A stretch of DNA of 64,000 nt, from the NCBI RefSeq assembly GCF_032461945.1, contig NZ_JAWCUD010000006.1, positions 1 through 64,000 on the forward strand, in the 5' to 3' direction. The position numbers and the translations under genes are program-made. Within the stretch, counting starts at the first letter, position 1; each line of letters begins with the position of its first letter. The DNA comes from Paenibacillus_E violae. GTDB lineage: Bacteria; Bacillota; Bacilli; Paenibacillales; NBRC-103111. Positions 23,557 to 32,644 of this stretch are shown here, piece by piece. The notes beneath the pieces are model-generated. The model was not told the origin of the DNA and searched no databases. It saw only the letters and a list, made by a program, of their open reading frames with translations.

Positions 23557-25092
23557 ATGAGTGGAGCTGTATTTTATATTTTCGGGGCAACCGGCGATTT
23601 GGCGAAAAGAAAACTATTTCCAGCTTTTTATAGCTTGTATCGGGAAGGGAAATTAGGAGAAAATTTCGCCGTTGTCGGTCTTGCTCGCAGACCTCGGACG
23701 AGTGAACAATTCCGCGATGACGTGAAACATTCGATCCAAGAATTTGCCCGTTACAAAATTACGGACGATGAGGAATGGACTCGCTTCTCAAGCCGTTTCG
23801 AGTACATGTCTTTGGATATTAACAACGTGGCCGGCTTCCACGAGTTAAACGTGTTGTCCACAAGACTGGATGAGCAATATCAAACGGGCGGCAACCGCTT
23901 GTTCTACCTGGCTTTGGCGCCGGAGCTTTTCGGCAACGTGTCCTACAATTTAAGCGAAGGCGGTTTGCTCAAAACCAAAGGTTGGCACCGTCTGGTGATT
24001 GAGAAACCATTCGGTTACGATCTACCTTCGGCTGAGCGTTTGAACGGTCAACTCCGTCAAGTGTTCGAGGAGAAGGATATCTACCGCATTGACCACTACC
24101 TCGGTAAAGAGATGGTACAAAACATTGAGTTTGTGCGTTTCGCGAACGCCTTCTTCGAGCCGCTATGGAACAATAAATACATAGCAAATATTCAAATTAC
24201 ATTAAGCGAAACCGTCGGCGTTGAAGAGCGTGGCGGATATTACGACCACTCGGGCGCTTTGCGCGATATGGGCCAAAACCATATGCTTCAAATGTTGATG
24301 ATGATGGCGATGGAGCCGCCTAGCCGCCTGCATCCGGAAGATATTCGCGATGAGAAGGTCAAGGTTTTGCGTTCTTTGCGCCTGTTCGAAGATGGCGATG
24401 ATGTTCGTGCAAATGTCGTTCGTGGCCAATATTCCAGTGGTTCCAGCAAAGGCAAAACGTTACCGGCTTACCGTGAGGAAGATTCCGTGAACCCGCAATC
24501 GACGACGGAAACGTATTTCGCTGCGCGTGTTCATGTCGATAATTTCCGCTGGGCTGGAGTGCCGTTCTACATCCGGACAGGGAAAAGGCTGCCGGTCAAA
24601 ACAACCGAGGTTGTCGTTGAATTCAAAAACATTCCGAACAACGTTTATTTGGCTAAAAAGCATGTAATGGAACCGAATCTGCTTGTTTTCCGCGTTAATC
24701 CGATGGAAGGCATTTACTTGAAAATGAATGCGAAGCAGCCAGGATCAGAAGGCGTCATCGTTCCGGTTGCTATGGATTTCTGCCAAAGCTGCCAAATCGG
24801 CATTAATACGCCGGAAGCGTATGAGCGTTTGCTGTATGATGCAGCCCGTGGAGATTCTACGTACTTCACGCGTTGGGATGAAGTGGCGTTAGCTTGGTCT
24901 TATGTAGACCGCATTGCTGCGGCATGGAACGAGAAAACGGATGATCTGAAAGAATATCCGGCTGGATCTTGGGGACCTGAAGAGGCGACTAGACTGCTAA
25001 CGGAAGACGGGTTTAAGTGGTGGCCGATCAACGGTCAAAATGAAGGCGAAGTCGATTGGGAAACCGTTCAAAAAACAACGGTTTTAACTTAA
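23557..25092 (+). CDS. zwf: Glucose-6-phosphate 1-dehydrogenase (511 aa)
   Basis: First enzyme of the oxidative pentose phosphate pathway, oxidising glucose 6-phosphate with NADP+. The N-terminal Rossmann motif is IFGATGDLAKRKLFPAFY, and the active-site segment is IYRIDHYLGKEMVQN, holding the catalytic His and the substrate-binding Lys. The C-terminal half is the usual beta-plus-alpha domain, with EGVIVPVAMDF near the end. Full length for the family. ATG 23557 has a weak ribosome binding site (GAAAGAATG). Monocistronic between its own promoter and a strong terminator; no gnd or pgl gene is adjacent. Confidence 0.96.
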   Translation: MSGAVFYIFGATGDLAKRKLFPAFYSLYREGKLGENFAVVGLARRPRTSEQFRDDVKHSIQEFARYKITDDEEWTRFSSRFEYMSLDINNVAGFHELNVLSTRLDEQYQTGGNRLFYLALAPELFGNVSYNLSEGGLLKTKGWHRLVIEKPFGYDLPSAERLNGQLRQVFEEKDIYRIDHYLGKEMVQNIEFVRFANAFFEPLWNNKYIANIQITLSETVGVEERGGYYDHSGALRDMGQNHMLQMLMMMAMEPPSRLHPEDIRDEKVKVLRSLRLFEDGDDVRANVVRGQYSSGSSKGKTLPAYREEDSVNPQSTTETYFAARVHVDNFRWAGVPFYIRTGKRLPVKTTEVVVEFKNIPNNVYLAKKHVMEPNLLVFRVNPMEGIYLKMNAKQPGSEGVIVPVAMDFCQSCQIGINTPEAYERLLYDAARGDSTYFTRWDEVALAWSYVDRIAAAWNEKTDDLKEYPAGSWGPEEATRLLTEDGFKWWPINGQNEGEVDWETVQKTTVLT

Positions 25093-25107
25093 GTAAGCAT
25101 GCATAAC

Positions 25108-25141
25108 ATCCAATAGGCGACTGACGCCTATTGGATTTTTT
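25108..25141 (+). terminator. Rho-independent terminator of zwf
   Basis: ATCCAATAGGCG pairs with CGCCTATTGGAT around ACTGA, followed by TTTTTT. Confidence 0.93.
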
Positions 25142-25196
25142 ATGGTATAATAGATCTTACGGAGTAAATCCTTACTATTATACTTGGGGTGCGTTT

Positions 25197-26267
25197 ATGT
25201 CACGAAGAGCTTTTATAAGATGGCTGCTTGCAATCGGGGCTGCATTGGTTGGAATAAGTGCTTTTTTTAGTCAAATGGTAAAAAAAAGGTTTATGGCGGA
25301 AGATCAGCCAGCCGTATCATCTGCTTCACCCGAGCCCGCTCAAGCTGTGGCGCAGCCTTCGGCCGAACCGTTGCCGACAGGTCCGCTAATGTCCTATTTT
25401 ATATTAAGCGACCTTCATATCAGCGTAGGTGACCCGTTAACCGTGAAGAAATTGAGGCAAGCGCTCGATGACATTACACATTTCGACGGTCCAGTTGACG
25501 CCATTATGTTAACAGGCGATTTAACCGATACAGGAACGGAACGAGATTATAAGGAGCTGCGTACCATTGTAAGTGAGTATAAACTTCCTCCGGTTCATGC
25601 GAACATGGGGAACCACGACTATTACACGATTTGGATCAATAAAGCGAATAATTGGGATCAAGCGGCCGTTCCGAATGGTAAGAGCGATGAAGTCAGCCGA
25701 GAGCAGTTTAAAAAGTTTTTTGGCTACAAGTCGCTTTATAATGATTTTACGACGAAAGGTCACTCCATTCTGCTGCTTTCACAAGAAGCCTATGTTCAGG
25801 AGAAGCCGGAAGTCGGTGAAGGCGCATGGTATTCCGATGAACAGTTGGCCTGGTTCAAGGAGCGAGTTAAAGCCCTGTATCAACCGGGCAGACCTTTGTT
25901 CGTTATGACACATCAACCGCTGCCGCCAAATGGGACAGATGGGGGATCTCACCAATTAATCCGCGCAATCCAATTCCGCGAAACGTTGAAGCCCTATAAG
26001 AATGTGTTCGTCTTCTGTGGACACCGCCATCAAGATTTCCAGAATGGGACTCCGCATTATGTGCAGGAAACATTCCATTATTTCCACAATTCCTCGGTCG
26101 GCAGAACGCTGAACCGTGCGTATCAACAGGAAGCTAAGAATAAAGCTCAGGGTATCTATGTCCAAGTATTTGCTGATAAGGTCGTCGTACGTGGTAGAGA
26201 GTTCAGCAACCGTACGTTCCTTGATGAAGCGAATTGGAGTATCGATTTGCAGAAAGCCCAAGCTTAA
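25197..26267 (+). CDS. Exported calcineurin-like metallophosphoesterase (356 aa)
   Basis: A dinuclear-metal phosphoesterase domain fills residues 65-345. Metal ligands are seen in order: SDLHISVG (D, H), LTGDLTDTG (D), GNHD (N, H), MTHQPLP (H) and CGHRHQD (H). The N terminus SRRAFIRWLLAIGAALVGISAFF is twin-arginine-like, pointing to Tat export or a membrane anchor, with a Pro/Ala/Ser linker after it. ATG 25197 has GGGGTG upstream; the longer open frame starting at 25131 runs through the preceding terminator and is rejected. The substrate is unknown (phosphodiester, wall or nucleotide substrates are all known in this fold). Confidence 0.88.
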   Translation: MSRRAFIRWLLAIGAALVGISAFFSQMVKKRFMAEDQPAVSSASPEPAQAVAQPSAEPLPTGPLMSYFILSDLHISVGDPLTVKKLRQALDDITHFDGPVDAIMLTGDLTDTGTERDYKELRTIVSEYKLPPVHANMGNHDYYTIWINKANNWDQAAVPNGKSDEVSREQFKKFFGYKSLYNDFTTKGHSILLLSQEAYVQEKPEVGEGAWYSDEQLAWFKERVKALYQPGRPLFVMTHQPLPPNGTDGGSHQLIRAIQFRETLKPYKNVFVFCGHRHQDFQNGTPHYVQETFHYFHNSSVGRTLNRAYQQEAKNKAQGIYVQVFADKVVVRGREFSNRTFLDEANWSIDLQKAQA

Positions 26268-26324
26268 TCAATAAGCAACACCTAGTAGTATCCATGTAAA
26301 AGAAGAAGGGAATTAAACTAACAA

Positions 26325-27908
26325 ATGACTACGCAACTCACAAAGCTTCTCGAAACGGAAGTCGCTAAGCGGCGCACGTTCGCGATTATTTCTCACCCGG
26401 ATGCGGGGAAAACAACACTGACCGAGAAACTGCTGTTATTCGGAGGCGCGATTCGCTTAGCCGGAACGGTCAAAGGGCGCAAAGCTAGCAAGCATGCAAC
26501 GTCGGACTGGATGGAAATTGAAAAGCAACGTGGAATTTCCGTTACATCCAGTGTGATGCAATTCGACTATGAAGGGCACCGGGTTAATATTCTGGATACA
26601 CCTGGTCACCAAGACTTCAGTGAGGACACGTACCGGACGCTGACGGCAGCAGATAGCGCCGTGATGTTGATTGACGTGGCCAAAGGGGTCGAGACACAGA
26701 CCAAGAAATTATTCCAGGTTTGCCGGATGCGCGGTATTCCGATCTTTACGTTTATTAACAAATTGGACCGCGAAGGCCGCGATCCATTTGAGCTTCTCGA
26801 AGAGCTGGAGGAAGTGCTCGGCATTCGATCCTACCCGATGAACTGGCCGATTGGCTCAGGCAAACAGTTCTGCGGCGTGTACGATCGTGGTAAGTCGCAA
26901 GTGGAGCTATACAATGGCGAGGATCACAAAGATATTGAGGTTCGCAAGGTGGATGGCGTGGAAGATCCGCTGGTTCGCCAAATTGCCGGTGAATTCTTGC
27001 ATCAGCAACTACGCAATGACATTGAACTTCTAGACGTAGCTGGCGATCCTTTCGATATGGAAAAAGTGTTGAAGGGCGAGCTTACCCCTGTTTTCTTCGG
27101 AAGTGCCGTGAACAATTTCGGTGTGCAGACGTTCCTGGAGAACTTCCTGCAGCTGGCGCCAAAGCCAGAGCCGCGCAACAGCACAGTAGGAGTAATTGAG
27201 CCTACGAAAGAGAAGTTCTCGGGCTACGTATTCAAAATTCAAGCGAATATGAATCCGGCTCACCGCGACCGCGTTGCGTTCCTGCGTATTGTGTCCGGTA
27301 AATTCGAGCGCGGCATGTCGGTTAAGCATGTTCGTATGGGCAAGGATATCAAGCTGGCTCAACCCCAGCAGTTTCTGGCGCAAGACCGCGATATCGTAGA
27401 ACAGGCATTCCCTGGCGATATCATTGGCTTGTTTGATCCAGGTATTTTCCGAATTGGGGATTCGCTGAGCGAAGGGGAAGCCATTGTTTTCGACGAACTT
27501 CCAACGTTCTCTCCGGAGCTTTTCAGCAAGGTATCGATTAAAAATGCGCTGAAGCAAAAACAGTTCCTCAAGGGCATCGATCAGTTGACGGAAGAAGGCA
27601 TGATTCAGGTCTTCACGACGATCGGTTTCGAGGATATGATTCTCGGCGTCGTCGGCCAACTGCAGTTCGAGGTGCTTGAGCACCGGATGAGATCGGAGTA
27701 TGGTGTTGATATTCAATTGCAGCGCCAGAACTATCAGTTCGCTCGCTGGATTATCGATGATAAGATCGATCCGGGCAAGTTCCGTATTAATTCCCAGCTG
27801 GTGAAAGATAAAAAAGGGAATTACGTCGGGCTATTCGAGAGTGAATACGCACTAAGATCCTCCATGGAAAAGAACCCGAATGCGAAGTTTTTAACGAGTG
27901 CTCCATAA
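26325..27908 (+). CDS. prfC: Peptide chain release factor 3 (527 aa)
   Basis: Translational GTPase that recycles RF1/RF2 after peptide release. G1 is HPDAGKTTLTEKLL, G3 is DTPGHQDFSEDTYRTL, and G4 is NKLDREGRDP. The length and the C-terminal sequence (RFARWI-like RWIIDDKID) distinguish RF3 from EF-G. The ATG has a weak ribosome binding site (AAGAAGGG at a distance). Monocistronic, closed by a hairpin. RF3 is absent from Bacillus subtilis but present in several Bacillales, so its presence is moderately informative for taxonomy. Confidence 0.95.
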   Translation: MTTQLTKLLETEVAKRRTFAIISHPDAGKTTLTEKLLLFGGAIRLAGTVKGRKASKHATSDWMEIEKQRGISVTSSVMQFDYEGHRVNILDTPGHQDFSEDTYRTLTAADSAVMLIDVAKGVETQTKKLFQVCRMRGIPIFTFINKLDREGRDPFELLEELEEVLGIRSYPMNWPIGSGKQFCGVYDRGKSQVELYNGEDHKDIEVRKVDGVEDPLVRQIAGEFLHQQLRNDIELLDVAGDPFDMEKVLKGELTPVFFGSAVNNFGVQTFLENFLQLAPKPEPRNSTVGVIEPTKEKFSGYVFKIQANMNPAHRDRVAFLRIVSGKFERGMSVKHVRMGKDIKLAQPQQFLAQDRDIVEQAFPGDIIGLFDPGIFRIGDSLSEGEAIVFDELPTFSPELFSKVSIKNALKQKQFLKGIDQLTEEGMIQVFTTIGFEDMILGVVGQLQFEVLEHRMRSEYGVDIQLQRQNYQFARWIIDDKIDPGKFRINSQLVKDKKGNYVGLFESEYALRSSMEKNPNAKFLTSAP

Positions 27909-27922
27909 GGCTTATAACAACC

Positions 27923-27973
27923 TGAAGAGGCTGTGCGCCAGAGTAAAATCTGGTGTGCGGTCTCTTCTTTTTT
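27923..27973 (+). terminator. Rho-independent terminator of prfC
   Basis: GAAGAGGC plus TGTGCGCCAGA pairs with TCTGGTGTGCG and GTCTCTTC, with several G-T wobbles, then TTTTTT. Confidence 0.85.
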
Positions 27974-28059
27974 GGTTGCCGATGGACGGTTTGCTTCATA
28001 CAATAAGTACGGGTTACGAATACAGGGCGCGCAGGCCATAAGGATGTGAAAGAGAGAAC

Positions 28060-29220
28060 GTGCATCTACTGATCATTGCTCCTGAACAAATTCCAGTGCC
28101 GCCGCTAAAAGGTGGATCCGTTGAAATATGCATTTATGCCATCGCCCGTCAGCTTGCCAAACAGCATCATGTGACGATTATCTCGAGGCAGCACCGTGCT
28201 TATACAAACACAACCCGGAGGGGCTCGCTCAAGATTGTGAGGGTTCGGGCGAAGAGCTCGAAGCAATATTTGAAGGAAGTTATGAAGGCGATGAAAGGTG
28301 AGAAATTCGACTGGGTTCAAGTTGACAATCGACCTGTATTCGCGGCAGCTATTAAGCGCCAGTTTCCCCATAGCCCCGTCTCTCTTTTCCTGCATTCGTT
28401 GACGTTCGTGAAACCGCCTTATATATCGATTTCGAAGTGCTCGGCACTGCTAGGGAAAGTGGATTGGATTGTAGCGAATAGTGCCTCGCTGGAACAGGAG
28501 CTAATCCGGTTATTCCCCAAGCGCCGCGCCAAGCTGCATCGCATTTACCTTGGGACGGATATTAAACGATTCAAGCCCATATCGGCAGCCATGAAGCAGC
28601 GGTTGAGGCATAAATACCGAGTCGGCCGCGGGTTCCATATTCTTTATGTCGGCAGATTGATTAAGCGTAAAGGCATTACACATTTAATTAAAGCTGTACA
28701 TTTGGCTAGAAAAAAGGTGGCTGGCCTGAAGCTTCTGATTGCCGGCGGGGAGCAAACGGAGGGGTACAAAGCGTCTTTGCAGAGAAAGGCCCGCAGGCTT
28801 AGAGTGCCAACAAAATTTCTGGGAAATATTGCCCATCGCCATATACACGAGGTGTATGGCCTCGCCAATTGCTTCGTATGTCCTTCGCAAGGGCATGAGG
28901 CTTTTGGATTAGTGAATGTGGAGGCAATGGCTTCCGGGCTCCCGGTCATCGCCTCAGCCAATGGGGGGATTAAAGAAATCATACAGCACGGGCATAATGG
29001 GGTATTGATTCGGGACTTCAGAAACCCTAGAGCCTTCGCTAAAGGGATTGCGGCCATTGCTAAGCGGAGAAAGTGGGCAGGCGGCATAGCGAAGCAAGCG
29101 CGGGACGATGCAGTTAAGCAATTCAGCTGGCAGGCAACATCGCAATCACTGGCCGACTTCTATAGACTGAAGCAGGAGGAAAGACATGAGAAAAATGTTA
29201 AAGAAACGGACCAAGGTTAG
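28060..29220 (+). CDS. GT4-family glycosyltransferase (YtcC-like, 386 aa)
   Basis: Retaining GT-B glycosyltransferase. The N-terminal loop PPLKGGSVEICIYAIARQL is typical of GT4. In the C-terminal domain ILYVGRLIKRKGITHLIKA starts the donor site, and HEAFGLVNVEAMASGLPVIAS carries the EX7E motif with the first Glu in EAFGL and the second in NVEAM. The GTG start at 28060 follows GAAAGAGAGAAC. The 3' end overlaps the following YheC/D gene by 35 bp. YtcC-type enzymes glycosylate the spore surface in Bacillus, and the partner gene supports a spore-coat role. Confidence 0.9.
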   Translation: MHLLIIAPEQIPVPPLKGGSVEICIYAIARQLAKQHHVTIISRQHRAYTNTTRRGSLKIVRVRAKSSKQYLKEVMKAMKGEKFDWVQVDNRPVFAAAIKRQFPHSPVSLFLHSLTFVKPPYISISKCSALLGKVDWIVANSASLEQELIRLFPKRRAKLHRIYLGTDIKRFKPISAAMKQRLRHKYRVGRGFHILYVGRLIKRKGITHLIKAVHLARKKVAGLKLLIAGGEQTEGYKASLQRKARRLRVPTKFLGNIAHRHIHEVYGLANCFVCPSQGHEAFGLVNVEAMASGLPVIASANGGIKEIIQHGHNGVLIRDFRNPRAFAKGIAAIAKRRKWAGGIAKQARDDAVKQFSWQATSQSLADFYRLKQEERHEKNVKETDQG

Positions 29221-29977
29221 ATACCCCAGATATGTCATGAGCAAGATTGGCAAAACCAAGGCGGTAGAGGCTACGGCGGCTCTAAAGGAATATGTGCCAA
29301 CGACGAAATGGATGACCGCAGATACGCTTAAACAAATGCTGATTCAGCATAAAATGGTCTATATTAAGCCCAATGTAGGTATGTTCGGAAATGGTGTGAT
29401 TCGCGTGGAATTGTCGGACGGCGAGGGAGAAATCATGCCGTATTCCTATCAGCTTGGGGTTAATTTGAAAAGATTTAAAACATTTGAAGACATGTATGCC
29501 TCCATCAAGAAGAAAACGGGAAAAGCACCCTATCTGGTCCAGAAAGGGATTCACTTGCTGAAATATAAAGGCAATCGCTTCGACCTCAGAATTATGGTGC
29601 AGCAAACACCTTTGCGCGATTGGGAAACAACCGGCGTAATTGGCCGAGTGGCACATCCGAGTAAAATCGTGACGAATTTTCACAATGGGGGAACTCTGAA
29701 ACCGGTGGAAACACTCTTGCACAGCTACTTGCCTGCCGGTGAGCGGGATGTCTACGTCAAGAAGCTGCATGTTCTCGGGAAACGAGTGGCTAAAGCGATT
29801 AATACGAAATACAGGGGAGTTAAGGAAATCGGCGTTGATGTCGCTCTGGACAAAGACTTGCATCCATGGATTCTAGAGGTCAATACGAGTCCAGATCCTT
29901 ATATATTCCGCAGACTGCGGGATAAGCGTATATTTGCGAAAATGCGAAGGTACGCCAAAGCATACGGCCGGTTATGA
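29186..29977 (+). CDS. YheC/YheD-family ATP-grasp spore coat protein (263 aa)
   Basis: Endospore-coat-associated family with an ATP-grasp fold. Visible are MVYIKPNVGMFGNGVIRV (phosphate-binding strand-loop), LVQKGIHLLKYKGNRFDLRIMVQ, EIGVDVALDKDLHPWILEVNTSPDPY (metal and ATP ligands) and a basic C terminus. YheC and YheD locate to the spore coat; their reaction is unknown. ATG 29186 follows CAGGAGGAAAGAC within the end of the upstream gene, a 35-bp overlap indicating tight coupling with the glycosyltransferase. The convergent EAL gene overlaps the last 6 bp. Confidence 0.92.
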   Translation: MRKMLKKRTKVRYPRYVMSKIGKTKAVEATAALKEYVPTTKWMTADTLKQMLIQHKMVYIKPNVGMFGNGVIRVELSDGEGEIMPYSYQLGVNLKRFKTFEDMYASIKKKTGKAPYLVQKGIHLLKYKGNRFDLRIMVQQTPLRDWETTGVIGRVAHPSKIVTNFHNGGTLKPVETLLHSYLPAGERDVYVKKLHVLGKRVAKAINTKYRGVKEIGVDVALDKDLHPWILEVNTSPDPYIFRRLRDKRIFAKMRRYAKAYGRL

Positions 29978-31312
29978 GATCATAACCGGTCTGTTGTCAT
30001 ATCGATGAAAGCTTTGCTCGATTTCGTAAACGGAAACCGGCGGACTTAAGAGATAACCTTGAATGGTCGTGCAGGTGGTTTCACGCAATATTTCAAGCTG
30101 GCTCAATTCTTCTACACCTTCAGCTACCACTTGCACGTTAAGGGCGTGACCAAGGTGAATAATGGCGTTGGTTATCGCTAGATCGTCTTTATTGCTATGT
30201 ATATTTTTAACGAAGGACCGGTCGATTTTCAAACAGTGAATAGGAAAATGCTTCAGATAATTCAGCGAGGAGTAGCCGATTCCGAAATCATCGATGGAGA
30301 TTGAGATTCCTTTCTTGCAGAGCTTCTCTAACACCGCTATGGTGTTTTCCATGTTTTGCATTATCGAGCTTTCCGTAATTTCGAACTCCAGATAAGCAGG
30401 ATTAATGCCGGTCTGCTCAATGATACGAATGGCTTTATCCGAAAAGTTCTCGTCCTGGAACTGGCACGGCGAGATATTGACAGCAACCTGATAGTCTAAA
30501 ATACCGGCATCGAGCCATCTCATCTTCTGGAGGCAAGCCTCACGGAGCACCCATTCGCCAAGGGGCAGAATCAAACCGCTCTCTTCTGCCAGCGGAATGA
30601 ATTCATTAGGCGGAATCATGCCGAGCTTGGGATGATTCCATCGCACCAAAGCTTCCAGACAAATAATTTTGCCGGTAGAGAGTTCAAGGCGTGGCTGGTA
30701 GTACAAGATGAGCTGATTTTCTAAAATAGCCTTGCGCAGCTCGGTTTCCATTTCCATGGAACTGGTCTGTTGGGGTGAAAGCATGGAATGGTAGGTGACA
30801 AGCTTATTTTTGCCAGTGTGTTTGGCGGCCAGAAGTGCTTGGTCAGCTTGTTTCAACGCTTGTTCTACCGTTGCTGGCGTTAGCTCCACGGCACTCATGC
30901 CCATACTGACGTTAATGTAACATTCATGTTCCTGAATCATAAACGACTGCTCAAAAAGCTGTTGTACCTGCAAAAGGCTTTGGGACAACTGTTCCTGATG
31001 GTCTGCGTGTATAACCAGCGCAAATTCATCATCCCCGGATCGAACAGCGAGACTGCAATTAGGAATGGAGCGCAGTCGATGAGCGACTTCGGCTAACAGA
31101 AGATCACCGGACGCGTAGCCGAGTGAGAAATTGATTTGTCGAAACCGGTCAATATCCAAGGTAAGAATGATTTGAATTTGTGCATCGCGCATAGCTCTGC
31201 TATGGCGTCTTACAGCTTTTTTGATCAAAATTAAAAGGTGACTTCGAGTCACTTTTTTCGTACTCCGCAGAGTTGATGAGGCCAAGTGAAGAAGGCGCTG
31301 GGCTACTTTCAT
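29972..31312 (-). CDS. GGDEF-EAL protein, probable c-di-GMP phosphodiesterase (446 aa)
   Basis: Cytoplasmic protein with two domains. In the GGDEF domain (about residues 40-180) the signature reads RSGDDEF, so the second Gly of GGDEF is Asp; cyclase activity is doubtful. The EAL domain (about 200-445) keeps catalytic elements: CLEALVRWNHP, NISPCQF, FEITESS, IDDFGIGYSSL, KIDRSFVKN, VVAEGVE and QGYLLS. A c-di-GMP-degrading enzyme, with the GGDEF part perhaps a GTP sensor, is inferred. No transmembrane helix. ATG 31312 has GGAAGAG upstream; an ATG at 31345 lacks a ribosome binding site. Confidence 0.92.
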   Translation of the reverse strand: MKVAQRLLHLASSTLRSTKKVTRSHLLILIKKAVRRHSRAMRDAQIQIILTLDIDRFRQINFSLGYASGDLLLAEVAHRLRSIPNCSLAVRSGDDEFALVIHADHQEQLSQSLLQVQQLFEQSFMIQEHECYINVSMGMSAVELTPATVEQALKQADQALLAAKHTGKNKLVTYHSMLSPQQTSSMEMETELRKAILENQLILYYQPRLELSTGKIICLEALVRWNHPKLGMIPPNEFIPLAEESGLILPLGEWVLREACLQKMRWLDAGILDYQVAVNISPCQFQDENFSDKAIRIIEQTGINPAYLEFEITESSIMQNMENTIAVLEKLCKKGISISIDDFGIGYSSLNYLKHFPIHCLKIDRSFVKNIHSNKDDLAITNAIIHLGHALNVQVVAEGVEELSQLEILRETTCTTIQGYLLSPPVSVYEIEQSFHRYDNRPVMIS

Positions 31313-31495
31313 TGTGATCACTCTTCCCACATCATAGTTGTCCATATAACATTAATCATAAAGCGAAAGACAACGAATAGGCAATATAATAAATTAGATC
31401 ATTTTACAGAAATTAGTCGTTTTTTGTTAGTTTTATTTGTAGGAGATTGGCGTAAGTGTCGAAATGTGAGATGAATATTTTTTGGCGGTAATGTA

Positions 31496-31539
31496 TTGAC
31501 AAAAATAGCTCTTGAATGAGAAAATGTACGCGTGTACAT
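31496..31539 (+). promoter_or_regulatory. Promoter and palindromic operator of the LacI operon
   Basis: TTGACA (31496-31501) with GAAAAT (31520-31525) at 18 bp. Overlapping the end of the -10 and the start region is ATGTAC-GCGT-GTACAT (31524-31539), a symmetric 16-mer with a CG-containing centre, as LacI-family operators have. It should let the regulator repress its own operon. Confidence 0.7.
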
Positions 31540-31573
31540 AATGGATCTCAGTAATGAAAATGGAGGCTTCTAC

Positions 31574-32605
31574 ATGGTGACTAGAAAAGAGGTTGCTGAA
31601 TTAGCCGGTGTTTCCGAAGCGACCGTTTCCCGTGTATTTAATGGGCTCGGGCCCATGAAGCCTGCTACGAAGGCGCGTGTTCTGGAAGCGGCTGGCCAGC
31701 TGAATTATCATCCGAATGCGATTGCGCAAAGCTTTGCACGAAGACGCAGCGGAAATCTCGGTGTGGTGCTTCCTTATATGCCTAAGGTACATCTGTTCTC
31801 AGCATATTATTTTGCGGAAATCTTAAGCGGGATCGGCGAGCAAGTAAGGGAGCAGGGGTATGACTTGCTTCTATCGTTGTTGAAGCCGGATGAAAGCTTG
31901 GACTACGCGAGGCTCTACCGATCACAGAAAGTGGATGCTTGTGTGATTCTGGGCGCAAGAGATACACCGGAGCAGCGAGAATCGCTTCAACAGCTGCAGG
32001 AGCAGGGGCACCCCTTCTGTTTGGTGAATCAGCATTTTGAGGGTTTAGCTTTTCACGAGGTGGATGCCGATCATGTCGATGGCAGCTATCAGGCTGTTCG
32101 CCATTTGCAGGAGGAGGGCTACCGGAAGATTGCCTTCCTGAACGGCTCGCCGGAGTACTCCAATTCCGGGGACAGGCTTCAAGGCTATCTCAAAGCGATG
32201 TACGATGCAGGGCTTGAGACGCCACACGAGATGCTGCTTGAAGGCAATTACAGCCGGAAAAGCGGTTACGAAGCAGCGGAAAGGCTTTGGGCGCAGCGGG
32301 AGCAGGTGGAAGCGGTTTTTGCCGCAAATGATCGCATGGCTATCGGCCTGATGCAAGGACTTCGGGAAAAAGGTTGGGTGGCAGGTCGGGACTTTGCCGT
32401 CGTGGGCTGCGATGACTCCGATGCCGCTAAACTGAGCGACCCACCGCTCAGCAGTATTAATGTGCCATTTTATGAGATGGGAAAAGAAGCGGCACGAAGT
32501 GTATTGGCTCGCGTCATGCAGGGGGAAAGTGTGAATCCTCCCAATGTTAAGCTGCCAACCCAACTCATCATTCGTCAGTCATCTAAGAGCAGTTCACTTA
32601 TATAA
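31574..32605 (+). CDS. LacI-family transcriptional regulator (343 aa)
   Basis: The N-terminal LacI helix-turn-helix TRKEVAELAGVSEATVSRVF and hinge NYHPNAIAQSFARRRSG lead into a periplasmic-binding-protein-like effector domain (VDACVILGARDTPE, AVFAANDRMAIGLMQGL, VGCDDSDAAKLSDPPLSSINVP). The ATG follows TGGAGG with 7-base spacing; the open frame upstream to 31532 includes the operator and is rejected. First gene of an operon with two Gfo/Idh/MocA dehydrogenases and a ThuA protein, whose sugar or polyol substrate is the likely effector. Confidence 0.93.
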   Translation: MVTRKEVAELAGVSEATVSRVFNGLGPMKPATKARVLEAAGQLNYHPNAIAQSFARRRSGNLGVVLPYMPKVHLFSAYYFAEILSGIGEQVREQGYDLLLSLLKPDESLDYARLYRSQKVDACVILGARDTPEQRESLQQLQEQGHPFCLVNQHFEGLAFHEVDADHVDGSYQAVRHLQEEGYRKIAFLNGSPEYSNSGDRLQGYLKAMYDAGLETPHEMLLEGNYSRKSGYEAAERLWAQREQVEAVFAANDRMAIGLMQGLREKGWVAGRDFAVVGCDDSDAAKLSDPPLSSINVPFYEMGKEAARSVLARVMQGESVNPPNVKLPTQLIIRQSSKSSSLI

Positions 32606-32644
32606 GGATAGAACGATTAACCACTTAAGGAGGCTTTCAATTTT

